This document shows, in pieces, positions 12,658 to 24,800 of a DNA stretch of 64,000 nucleotides. The notes under the pieces are model-generated. The model was not told where the DNA came from and made no database searches. It saw nothing but the letters and a program-made list of their open reading frames with translations. This DNA is from Apostichopus japonicus (taxonomy: Eukaryota; Echinodermata; Holothuroidea; Aspidochirotida; Stichopodidae), in the NCBI RefSeq assembly GCF_037975245.1, contig NC_092569.1:16352001-16416000 (forward strand), given 5' to 3'. A program made the position numbers and the translations under genes. Numbering within the stretch: the stretch's first letter is position 1; each line of letters begins with the position of its first letter.

Positions 12658-14390
12658 AGCCGTAAGTTTAACATTTGGAAGCAAACAATGACAATCACTG
12701 TGCGTCTGTGTTGACAGTCATCTTGAATAATACCAATTTACGCAAATTTATTTGTAAACGACATTTAGCGTACGTATGCATCTATCCTTCAAAATTGGTT
12801 AAATAGTTTACATTTACATGAATTCTGATGATGTTTTACACTTTTTAATTAATATCCTAAAGTCTTACAAGTTGTGTAAATCTCAACTATGTAAATAATA
12901 TTTAAGTTGGCAACGCATGTTCAGGAACTCTCTTAGGTGCATGTATGATGTCGTAAACAGCTGATTATCTGCTTCCCTCTCCTCCAATATGGAAAAAAAG
13001 GGCGGATAAGGGGATAATGGCCGGGAATTTGATTTTTTTAATTCAATGAAGTCGTAAAAGAATAACATGATAAAGGTCATTATTGTTGGCGTAAATATTT
13101 TTACTAAAAGTATGTGAAGTATCAATCAGGCAGTATTGCTCCCCATTAAGGTTAGTTTATACAAGGAGAAGGATTTATGTTTTTATAGTGTCTTTGTGAA
13201 GTTACCCTTACCACCACATGTTACAAAGGCAATGGAAGGGAGTTCTTTCAATGAATGGAATTTATGACGTAAGACGACATCAATCATATCATACATTGTA
13301 CAGTATGTGTACAGTAAACCTCTGAACATCTAAGACAATATGACAGCAGTGATCAAATGGTTTCATTGATTTATTTCAGTTGGTCTTACTAAACAGTTGC
13401 ATTGAAGTTAAGGCCGACACTGACTGTCTTTCCATCTTTTTAATAGTGTAATCATGATATCGACTTGTGTCGGCGATTCTCCTATATGACCGATGAGAAT
13501 GACGGAACTTTTCATCAATTGTTGCCTGTCACAAAGACATACATACATACACGTGGTCTGAGCATTCAGTGGTTGTAGCAGACGTGTGTAATACTGCATA
13601 GAAAGAGAAGCAAAGTGATAGCCAGAGCAGATTACGTCAACAGGAAAGATAAGGGAAATCATCCCCTGTAAAAATGATATACTAGCCAACAAGAATTATA
13701 CAGATAAACAGGTCAAGCCCATGTAGGAGTTAGAAGTTTTAAATTTATATGCAGTCGTTTTCTGTTTGAGAAAAACCAATTTAATGTCTTTGAAGGTACC
13801 TCTACAGGTTATCAGTGCTGAATGATTCCAATTACATTAGAAGGGTGTGTTTTGGTTGGCTATGTATGTATTCAGTAAAATTCTAAATACTGATGACAAT
13901 AATTCAGCCGCAGAAGAATATTTTTTCTCTTTATTCAGACAGGTTTTAGTAAGTAATAACAATAAATACATATTGGATATTCTTCATCCTTTGTTTTTGT
14001 GTACACTGTTTGTCTAAACATAAATACATAAACCGTACTATATGAAAAAAGGAAAAGCACATAGCTGAACAAAAATTGTGCTCAAAGTTGCTATTTTTTC
14101 ATGGATAAAAGAAATGTTTAAATTTTGGCATTGCATCTTCTCCTTAACCCCAATAAAACTTATTATAAACTGTCATTTTAAGCTAGATCTGCAAAGTAAT
14201 ATCGTCATAATCATATATGTATTAATTGTGAGCAATCTTGTGATTTACCTGTATCGCTAACTAGCTTTGTAACCAAAGCAGATAATGCTGATAGTTATTC
14301 GCCATTTTTATAGGCGTATACCATATCGATATGAAACTTTTGTTTTTAGACATCATACTTCAAGATAGCTGGTTGAGGTCGCTGTATAAC

Positions 14391-15289
14391 TGACTCGATT
14401 AAAGTCTCTGTACGTGTTTGTCAAATTTAAGCTTCGACCTTTCCAGCTTACTGCATTTTAAGTTCAGTAAAAATGACACCGTTCTATGAAATTTTCATAT
14501 CAATATTAATTATATTTCTTGAGTTATCTGACGTTAAAATGTTGCGGTGAATAAAATTCGCCAGATTTATTAACGAGTCCGTAGATACTACAAACTTCAA
14601 TCAAAATTTGCAAGCCCCGCCCAACATATCATGCGCCAATAATTTTTGTTTTCTGTTCACGACCGTTAGGCTTATAGGCTTACTTTACTTTCGTGACTAT
14701 CCTGTCTTAGGTCCATTCTCTTGTTTCTTTCTCTCGGTCTTATCGATGTAGCTGGTGGAATTGTGTCATTTCCTCCCATTGCAATGAATATACAAGTGTT
14801 TTTAGACATTTCCTCAGTTGAATTGTAAAAAGTGGATGACACGCGTACTTGATCGTGCCGCATGTGTAGACTATTTGTTTACATTTGTGTAACTAACATG
14901 CTGACATAGGCGTTCGCAGTGATTTTACGGTAAACCATAAGGGCAACAGAAAATACATTTCTTTCTTTTCAGAATATTCAGAATAAGAAATATTGAATCT
15001 ACTTCCGTTCGGAAGTTTGTTTCCAAAATTCATCAGCAAACACGTATTGAGACTTGAATGCACGACAACATCTAAGAAAGCCATCAACAAAATTATATAT
15101 ATTAAACTATTACTGAGTTGGTAATTTATTTTTGTCTCTTGTAGCTTTTGGGTACTTCAAATATATACTTGAGCGGACGATTGTGTATGTTAATACGACC
15201 ATCATACCTTACATCATAGTTTCCTAAAAGAATAAGTGTCTAGTTCAATGAAGCAGGACACAGCTAAATATACCTTTATGGTTCTTATA
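14391..15289. other. Spacer without recognised features
   Basis: AT-rich, no splice-linked exons recognised, and not shared with other units as far as I can see. Short open frames here have no supporting features. Confidence 0.4.
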
Positions 15290-16660
15290 GGCGATTGTTA
15301 AAAATTATTCTTGGACGGTAGATGTGATGAGGGGGTGGGGGTAGGTGAGTGGAGGATTGCTTAGAGGCAACACCTGTAAAATGAATCTCAATATGAATAA
15401 TATTTTCTTGTATCTTACATATTGGACAAAATTCCGCGGCATTCTCGATTACTGTGGAAGTCAATAGGCGGTGAACTTCAAGGTAAGGTTTACATTGTGA
15501 CAAACACAATTACAGACTGATGTTATTACCCAATATTTGAGATCACTTTTGATCGAACATTTTCAACGATGTATGTACTACCTCGATACCAATAGGTTTA
15601 CAAGAATTTCATGTTCAGCCCTTTGTAAATATAAAAAAGCTGACATTTTAATAAAGAAATTATATTTCTAACCAATAAATTTACAACTCAGAATAATAAT
15701 AATACAAATAAAACACTCTAGAAAAAAAGAAAGCAGCAGCGTTACTTGATAAATACAACATAAAGGGTTCATATTTCACATGAATAAAACTCAAGATGGA
15801 TGAGTCTGGAAATATATTCATCTTCCTGTAATATTCATCATTCAATGTTGAAGTCTAAGAGATTTGTTGTTAAGTTAATGGTCCATTATTTCACAAGTCT
15901 AGAGTATATGACGATGATACAATGTTTGGAATAAGAATCATAGCAATGAGTACCGTACCACCACGCTCCGTGACAATACTGAGCCAAGTGATAATAAGAG
16001 CGACGATCATTGTCGCGTTCTAACGTCGAAAATGTCTGGTTCCTGTGATGCGCCATCCTATCGTTTGCTGCGAAAGGAAAACACAAATACGAGATGAAGT
16101 AGACATGGTTCTTCATTATGTTATTTATTTACACCTTTGACTTATTTTCTACTTATTAAATAGTACATGCATTTTTAGGACTGCGGGCTACATGTGATGG
16201 AGGTATACAAGCTCCACAATTTCTCCTGTAAGTATCTTTGTAAAATATAATGTTGATAGTTACATCGTTTAGTGCCAAAATTTACTTGTGGTGATCAGAT
16301 GTGATGTCATAAATGCCTTTGATAAATCTGATTTTTTGATAAGATGTTATTCTAATGTTGGGAACTTTTCATTCCTTCAAGGTAAGGTCTGAACAATAAG
16401 ATAAAAATCTAGCAACTATTTTTTGTATAGTGTACAGTACAACTATGACATCACATCTGTTTGCACCATGTTTAGTTATTATACCACTGGCAAGTTACTA
16501 CCAATTTCAGCTTTCAATATATCGATAACGGTTACAGTTGCTGGCAAGTTTTATTAAAATGCTTAGAAACTATTTTTCTTTCATCAGTAATCTCATTTAC
16601 CCCTTGATTATCCTAGGAGTTTGCCAAGTCTATCTACATTTCAAATTAGTAAAGAAGCTC
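15290..16660. repeat. Partial segmental duplication of the gene 2 3' end
   Basis: The stretch aligns by eye with about 20600-21780. Shared landmarks are the G-rich run followed by GTGGAGGATTGCT-like sequence, AAGATGGA[TC]GAGTCTGGAAAT before the exon, the exon itself, and intron 4 sequence (GTTGATAGTTACAT, ATGTGATGTCA). Similarity fades near 16660, just where gene 2 carries its TA microsatellite. It explains why a lone exon 5 is present here. Confidence 0.65.
15931..16067 (-). pseudogene. Relic FReD last exon with internal deletion
   Basis: An AG acceptor precedes 16067 and is followed in phase 1 by A-N-D-R-M-A-H-H-R-N-Q-T, matching the start of gene 2 exon 5. It continues through RDND, LAQYCHGAWWYG and THCYDSY. 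Homology to the coding sequence then stops abruptly at about 15930 and resumes in what is 3' flank in gene 2 (around 20940-20970). About 150 bp, including NLNG, the EMKIRP end and the stop codon, are missing. No upstream exons 1-4 were found between 16.1 and 20.6 kb. The remaining frame runs on to a chance stop at 15886. It is a duplicated, non-functional 3' gene end. Confidence 0.8.
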
Positions 16661-17543
16661 TCCTTTAAGCTTGTAATATATTTTTTTCGTCTATAAGAAA
16701 CTCATCCGTACCAAGTTTCTTTTCACCAGCCTGATGGGAAAAAATGAAATTTTTATGCTCCCTTGTTCACTCGTTCCCACGTCTACTCGCGCCCTTGTCC
16801 ATAATTGTCTTTTTGGATTATTGTATATACATGTTATATATGTATACTACGTATGTTAAGTGGTATGAAAAAAGCGGGCGCACTTTCGAATTCAAAAATA
16901 TAGGAAACCAAATTATTCAAGAACGACACATTTATCGTCGGTGTGTTAAACTTTGTTTTATTACTTTTATCACGGACATGCTGAGTAACAATCTTAATCT
17001 GAACTGTAACATTATACCGTTAATAGAATCACCCACTTCGAACATTGTCTTTTGCTTATTGTTTGGTATGAGAAAGAGCCTTTTCAAACAACTAGGTTTA
17101 TAAATTAAAATGTCTCTACTACTTAGTCTAACATGCAGACCATTATTTCAGTTGCTTAGATGCAACCCAAAACACAATAGAAAAACTAACCGTTACATGT
17201 TTAAGGGCTCCCATATATAACTGGTTTACAGTGTTTCTTGTTTTTGTTTTGTTTTTGTGTGTCCGACAAATCATGTTGTATATCATTTACGGATACGTTG
17301 CTTTTTATATGATGTTTTAAAGAATTTGTGTTGGTTTAGTAATTATAACTATATAAAAAGATGCTGTAATAGTTACAATTTACCATTAAAAGGCGCATTC
17401 CAAACAATCTACGGTACTATTTTAAGGCGAATATTTTGAAATCCGGACTAACTATGGAATCATCGTGAGCACTCTTTTCTCCTGGTGTATAAGGTAGTTT
17501 TAGCGAATTAGATTCTGCCTAAAGCGATCCTTTTACGATAATA

Positions 17544-17610
17544 ATGAGATTTACACGAAGTATTTTTTTTACCTCGATTCTGATTGTTTTGTCGATTAAA
17601 ACTGATAAAG
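17544..17610 (+). other. Possible signal-peptide exon of an unassigned plus-strand gene
   Basis: ATG followed by 21 further codons (R-F-T-R then a hydrophobic run with Ile, Phe, Leu and Val, ending K-T-D-K) and one extra base before GTGAGT, a good splice donor. The length and shape match a secretory first exon with a phase 1 intron. No following exon was identified on the plus strand, so this stays a guess. Confidence 0.25.
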
Positions 17611-18339
17611 GTGAGTACCCGTTACTTAGTTAAAACTGATGTGTGTTATTATTTCTTAACATCTGTTACATTTATGACTAGTTGCTACTGCAGTACACTT
17701 ACAAACAGAAACTACTAAACACTCTCATCCTATGCATAATGATAAACTGGATAACCAGACTACTTTCGCCATTATTGGTTTCGCCAATAATTTCGTCTAC
17801 ATTTATTGGAAGACACTTAACTGCAAAACGCTTAAAATCTGCTTGTTGAACCATCTTTACAACGTCAGTTTGTAAGTTTTGCACAGTAGCATCTGCTGAC
17901 AAGTCTAACATGTGTTACGGTGTTATAATTTACTTTAGCTTATACTGAGTACTGCTTGCCTCTTATGAACAGTACAAACTGATCAAGGGTCCGTTGCAAA
18001 ACTAAGAATACACTAGATCTTCTGATTGTTTTGACCAAATGAAAGTTATAAGTTAATATTAGAGATTCCACTCTTATAAGTTGGTAATTTAGCCGCCAAC
18101 ACATTATTTAAAGTGTACATTAATCACATGAAATGATCAACCGTAATGTCTACTGTAAAATTCGTCCATTGTGGGAAAACCTCTGCATAAGCTACAGTGT
18201 AGCACCACATGTGAAAGTTCCATTACCTTTGTCTTCTCCAATTCTATCGTAACTATGTAAATCCAGACTTTTACAAATCTTTACGACCTTTTGTTATTGG
18301 TTATTAGTAACCCCATGGTTGTACCGAGATGAGCATATC

Positions 18340-18687
18340 TTATAGATCAAGATCGGATTTTGCGTACAAATCATTGTATAAAGTATCGGAATCAGTTCCA
18401 TGCATTTTAAACTCTTCAAATAGGTTACTTAGCGTGTTCGTTATTGCATAATAATCTCCCGCGAGATAGATCAAGGCACCATTGTACATATATATGAATG
18501 GAACGTAATCGTTGGCGACGACATCCAACATATCCGGATCATCCGGGTATTTATAATTCTCGTGTGGTATGTAGGTACCACCCATACTCACTTGGTAACC
18601 AACGACACTATAGTCAATCGCTGTCAACAATGTTGTATCTAAACGAGATATCTGAGAGTAACTGGTAATTGCCGGACAAAGAGGATT
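18340..18687 (-). other. Unrecognised 115-codon open frame
   Basis: A minus-strand frame open from an in-frame TAA at about 18691 to a stop at 18340. Its first downstream codon is TTG, so there is no ATG start at the open end. The composition is unusually protein-like for this AT-rich window (mixed Asp, Pro, Tyr, Gly, few runs), with segments such as YKYPDDPDMLDVVANDYVPF. I do not recognise a family. It could be an internal exon (a CTCTCAG acceptor-like site lies about 30 bp inside) or a relic of a mobile element or virus. Confidence 0.3.
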
Positions 18688-19130
18688 CAATTAACAATGC
18701 AATCCCGAAAATTCAGCCATATTGGAATTTGTTCGCGGGCTTCGTAGCAGGAACAATCGAAAAACCCGGAAAGTTAGTAGGATCAATCTCCTCAGTGTTA
18801 GTTTACAAACATTAAAACAAAACATTTCAAATTTCTTGATATACTCTGGTAGAATATTACGGTCGATTTTGCTTCTCACTCCGCAACCGTTCAGGCTAAG
18901 AATGCGAATACATTTAGATGGTGAACGCCTAGTATGTCAGTACAGGATGGTTCCTCAAGTAATGTTTTATATACGAAATCTGAATAATCCAAGGTTGAAG
19001 GCCCGATATCCTATAATAAGTTGTAAAGTTGTAGTTCCTTCACTTTTTCATCTCTCAAATGCAGTTTCCAAATATCCTTGGCCGAATCTGAAGATCAATA
19101 AATACGAACGAAATCGTTAGTACTACTAAT

Positions 19131-19735
19131 GATCAACCCACGGTACTGATATGATCAGCAGTCAGTCACTGCAACTTGTCAAGTTTCGCGGAACTAGTTA
19201 GACCGATATTACAACCCTCGCTGTTAATTTTAGGCGTGGTTGGAGAGCCCTATTGAAACCCCTGAGGCTTAATGCAGTCAACACTATTCCTTTGCAGGTA
19301 CCATACCAGCAAAAAAAAACAAAAAACAAAAAAAACAAAACACAAAGATGACCAAATGTAAAGCTTGTTTTAGCATAATATCAGTTACCATCATATTTCT
19401 GTATGCCCTTATGTGAAAAGAGAATATTTTAAAATAGAGAGGATTGAAGGTGATATAAACCATTTTAGAAATTCTTTGGTTAAATGTGGATATTACTCCG
19501 AGGGAGCAGATGGAAGGGTTGGCTTTAGTTTGCTACACTTGCTCCTCTAAACGGTCATGATATGGAAATTTGCACGTGCCATGACAGACAAAGTTATCAG
19601 CTATCGTGTGGTGGGTAGGATATGCCAGTTGAAATCTTCTATCTAGGGTTTGGCTGTTCTTGAAAGAACAATGGAGTGATTATTGTGGTGGGACACCTGA
19701 AGCCACGATTTAGTAGAGGGCGCTCTTCACAAACA
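19131..19735. repeat. Shared spacer block, decayed and interrupted copy
   Basis: Opens with GATCAGCAGTCAGTCACTGC and TTTCGCGGAACTAG, like the blocks at 30505 and 47420. It is then interrupted by an A-rich stretch (19311-19345) and unrelated DNA before AGAGGGCGCTCTTCAC near 19717. No triplet expansion follows. Confidence 0.5.
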
Positions 19736-21000
19736 ATGAAAAACCTCATGGCGATGCAAATGTAATTAAGAAAAACGAAAGAATCATCATACTCATTTGA
19801 ATCACATTTGACAGCGCTAAAATTGTGCATTTGCTGTTTTTTTGTATTAATGAGGTAAACATGACATTTGTCTTAGCTTTTTGTTATGTTTACTGAGCAA
19901 ATTCAAGAGTCGGTGCTCGTCGAAGGATCTTACACGTTGTTTTAAAGACAAGAAAGTATATTTAAATAAGTATTCGTCCTCTTTAGTGATATAAGTTGGT
20001 GAATGAGATGTTTGCAACTCATGGTACATATTTTGAGTTCAACAAGTCATAAAAGCATTATGCTTTCTAATTCAAATTTATATGTTGTTTCAATTCAAAC
20101 ATAACAACATCCTCTTGTCTTCGTACCTGTGATCCTTAACCCAATATTATGTATCGGGACGAATTTAATACTTTAGAATGGAATATGTTAATAAGTTCCC
20201 ACGGTGAGAGAACAATGTCTTACTTTAAAAGATATTTTCGTGTATACGTTGAGGATTACGTTGAAAATTGGCGAGTAAAGGAAAAATTGTTGCACTGCCA
20301 TATCTAGTCGATTGATTTTTAATGATAATTCGTTTCATATATAGGACTACATGAGAAAGTAAGCAAATATTCTTGGCGTGTACGGAACTGTATTGCTTGT
20401 GAGTAATTGTGCACTTCACGGTAATTAGATATATCGCAACATTCTATCGCTGACACCAAAACAAGTAACTCGAATTGTGTGCATGGCTACAGGACGGGCC
20501 CCACACTTTTTTCATTGTACTGGGTCGTAGTGGCTGGGTCGAAGGGGTTGGGGGATGGGGCCAATAGGTGAAGTCGTGCAGGGCTGCGGTCAAGTGAAAT
20601 ATTATTTTTCTTGAACGGTAGATAGGGGTGGAGGAGTGGAAGATTGCTGCGAGGCAAAACCTGTAAACCGGAGTTATTGTGGATAAAGGTTTTTTGTTTT
20701 GTAGCCTATATATTGGGCATTGTCCTCGATTACTGTCAATCTCATTTTAGTAATGAAAACAATTTAATTTGCATTAAAAACGCTCGATGAAAGCCACAAT
20801 GGTTTCACAATGAAAAAAGAAATCAAGATGGACGAGTCTGGAAATAATTGTATTCATCTTCCTTTAATATTCATCATTCGATGTTATAAAATCATAAGGA
20901 TTTGTTGTTAAGTTAATAGTCGGATATTTCACAAGTCTAGACTATATCACGATGACACAGTGTTCGGTGATCATTCTAGTTGCTAAGAACGGTCGATGTA

Positions 21001-21786
21001 TTACACTGGACGTATCTTCATTTCAGCGTATTTTATGTTGTAACTACTCCCTGGAAGATTATACCAATAGATGCTCTTGTAAGTAGTACTGCCGGCTGTG
21101 TACAGTCCGTTCAGGTTAGAATAATAATTATTATAACAATAACTACCGTGCCACCAAGCTCCGTGACAAAACTGGGCCAAGTTGTAACTAGAGTGACGAT
21201 CATTGTCGCGATTGAACGTCGTAAATGTCTGGTTCCTGTGATACGCCATCTTATCATATGCTGCGAAAGGAAAACACAAATACGAGATAAAGTAGACAGG
21301 GATCTTTAGTTTATTATTTGATTACACGTTTCTCTTATATTATAGATGCATTAGAAGGACTTTTATTGGATACATTTGTTGGAGATAATGAACAGGCTAT
21401 ACAATATAATATGTTAGAATCCTTCTAAATTGTTATGTTGATAGTTACATTGTTGTGCCTCAAAGAGTACTCGTGGTAATCACATGTGATATCACAGCTG
21501 TCAATGTCAGATTTTTATAAATTCCCATTTTGGGATCAATTTGTAATGACTTTGCATTCCTCCAAGGTAAGATATAAATGATTTGGTGGAAATGCAATGG
21601 TTTTTGATATTTTTTTATTTAGTGTACAGTAAAACTATGACATCACTCACACTTGTTTCCATCAAGCTCATTTATTAAACCAAGACCCTTACAATTGCAG
21701 CTATTAATATATGGATAACTTTTACAATTATTGGAAAATTAATGACGACGCTTAGAACCATGTGCTTCAGTTGTCATAGGTAGTTT

Positions 21787-21864
<78 letters not shown>

Positions 21865-24800
21865 GGTTTTCTGTTTCTGTTTAATTCCCTTTTCTTAGTT
21901 TGTTTTGTTTTGTGTTTTTTTTTGTGTACTTTCCTAAAGGGTTTTATTGCTACGACTATATGGGAGCAGGGTAGGAAATAGGAGATTTCATATTTTGGAA
22001 TAACATTCCACTTCAATATATCCCGACTTCCTGGTTGACACTCAGATCACACGGGATATGGATTTGACGAAGAATATTCTATGTTTATAATCATATCTTA
22101 GAGCGACTTTTCGAGTAACTATATATCTTGGCATATACCTATGCAGAGTTTACTACCTTTATTGTTGGAACACATTCAGTAATAATTGTAGTAATAATAC
22201 ATGATGGTTGCACGTTGCCAAATGTCACAAATGGCACATCTTTCCGAAATGTCAATTATTTATTACCTTTAAATTTTGTATTGATATATTTATCGTATTA
22301 ATAGAAACACTGCGTTCATCATATATAAATACTGCTGATGTTTAACTTCCAAGTGAGAGTTATGCCTCGACACAGCAGGGAAATACAAAGAGCAACCGCA
22401 TGACATATTATATATACGTACCTGTAGTGCTGGAGCTATCGTATTCTCCAAGGCCAACTAAACGATACTTAGTCTCTTCATCGCTGATCCTAAACAGGTC
22501 GTACTTCGCAAAATAGGGATCTCCATTCACGTTGTTTAAATCAATTCGAAGTATGTAATCCTTTTGGTTGGTTAAGAGTGATATTTTATCGTTGCCAAGC
22601 CAAAATTCCTTATTGAGGAAACCAAAGCCATCTCGGTAATCATCCCAGTCTCTGTAAAATTCTACGGAACCATCGACCCGGCGTTGGAAGACCTGGTTTA
22701 GTTTAAAAAAAAAAATGGTTTCAAAATAATGAACAATTTGTACGATGTACCTTTGATGTGTATGACGTGTCAGTGTGGGAAGTGTTAATGGTTCGTCTTA
22801 CGTTGAACAGATACGATAGCCTGTGCACCATTATTCTTTTTCTAACAGAATACATTGGTATCATTTCATTTTTACCCATATTGCAGTAATATGGCTGTAG
22901 AAACATTTGAAGGTAGCGAAAAACTGTCTCGCTATAAGAGACAACAATCATACTTAGGATATTTAAAGGATACTCGTGAAGTTATGTTATACGTTATTAG
23001 AAATAAGACGGTAAATTTGAAACTAAGTAACGTTTTCCTGAGAATTATATCAAACTAAAAGATACGAATAAAGAATGCATGCCTTGTCGAACGAATCAGC
23101 ACCTGTTACACACAGAATCTGTACCAAGGAATCGCTTTTTACTGAACCAATAAAGTATAAAATATCAAAATACTGCAGCAGGCACGCTAAGTAGAAATGA
23201 ATTAAGGCTAATATTATGTTATGTTCTTACCGTCCAGCCTCCTCCGTCAATTGAGTTATTACAGTAAACTTGAAAAGGTTCATTGGCTCCATCTGGCTTA
23301 ATCAGATAAATTCCAGATTCAGAGGAACTCCCTTCACATTGGTCGTAAACTTCTTTACAATCTCGAGGATATTCTGGCTCTTGGTAGAAAAAGTAGGAGG
23401 AGTCTGAAGTAATGAAAGGAAAAAAAACTTGTAAGAAATGGATGCGATCATTTTTAAAGTGAACTACCGAACTGGATGTCCCGTTTACCGCTCTATCGAT
23501 ACAATTGAAAATTACGGTTTGCAAGAAAAAAAGCTTTCCAAATATGAAACATAACCTTCCATAGATTTTTTGCTTGGAATAACAGCATTGAAATAACGTC
23601 GTCAAATCGTAAAAAAACAAACAAATATAGAGAGAATCCTTAAACGAAGTCACAGAATATCCCACCTCTTTCCCCCGCAAGAAAAATAAATCCTGATAAG
23701 TTCTGGTCAAAATATCAATTAAATTTAAAACGACCAATAATTGCCTTCTTTCCAACCGCTGTGACAAACATTAAAAGGCTTCTCAGCCAGTGTTAAAAGC
23801 GTTTTGCTTTTCGATTTTTAGACATATTAGCTTTTTTTTTCACTAAATTAAAAAAAAACCAGAGTACGCCTTTCCGTGTAGAAATAATTATGACTTTAGG
23901 TAGTAGTTTTTAGTTCATATTAATTACTACATCATGAAACGTAAGTATTAACGCATATTAACCCAAAATATGTGAAGACCAAAAAAGCAGAAATCACCAT
24001 TATTGTCAATCTAAATCATTAATATGACTGATCGATTAATACTGTTTTTGATGATATTATTTTAAAACGGTTCTTAATATTAAGTGACATGAATACTATA
24101 TATGTATTTATTCACCGATAGTAACTCTTTTAATTATAAGTCGTTTCCAGCCAGCTTTAAAAGTGGCTTAATTTTCGTTTTACAGTTTTTTTTCTAACTA
24201 AATTAAATAATCCAAAGTATGTCTTTATGTGAAGAAAGCATTAAAAACACAATAAACAGTCGATGATGATATAAGGTAGTAGATATTGGTACATAGTTGG
24301 TTACAAAATAAAAAAAACGGAAGTACAACGCATATTAAACAAATGTGTGTACCAAAAAAAAAATCACTATACATGTCAAACGAGTTCACTGATATGAATG
24401 ATTAATTAAGTTAGATTAATCATTTACTTCGATGGGTACCTCTAAAATAAAAAATAAATAAATACAATTGCATTCATACTTGTAATGGCCTTTGTTAAAA
24501 CGTGATTTTTTTCCCCCCAACAATTGAAATATGCGTTTAAAATAGTAGAAACAAAAAGGAATAATGATGATAAATTTTTCTTACCTCCAGTGCTTCTTTT
24601 GTTCCTTCCAGAATTTTCCCGTCCAACATTCTAAAATTGAAGATATGAAAATTGACATATGAAAGAATCAACATTCCGATATGCGGGATCGTCTCGTTTG
24701 TGAAGGCTACTCATCGCTGAAATCAATTCACGATTAGAAATTCAGTTTCAAATATTGTTAAGTACTGTTTATCTTTGATTAAAATCCAATGTAGTGAAAC

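Larger units (their letters stand above)
11445..14390. other. 5' flank of gene 1 (duplicated with genes 2 and 3)
   Basis: No convincing gene apart from the short conserved frame. It aligns with 27.25-29.7 kb and 44.0-46.8 kb. Shared landmarks are ATGTAGCCTAGGCC, AACAGCTGATT followed by CTCCTCCAATATGG, and GGTTTCAT.GATTTATTTCAG. Homology with the gene 3 flank ends near 14390 (CGCTGTATAACT). Confidence 0.6.

Noticed and set aside
16744-17103. 119-codon plus-strand frame with hydrophobic stretches resembling a membrane protein end
   Set aside because: Rich in Ile, Phe, Tyr and Asn as expected from AT-rich DNA, no recognisable motif, no splice-linked neighbours; unsupported.
23219-23767. 182-codon frame running through intron 2 into exon 3 of gene 2
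   Set aside because: The conserved AG acceptor at 23404-23405 and the absence of the upstream part in other copies show it is intron read-through.
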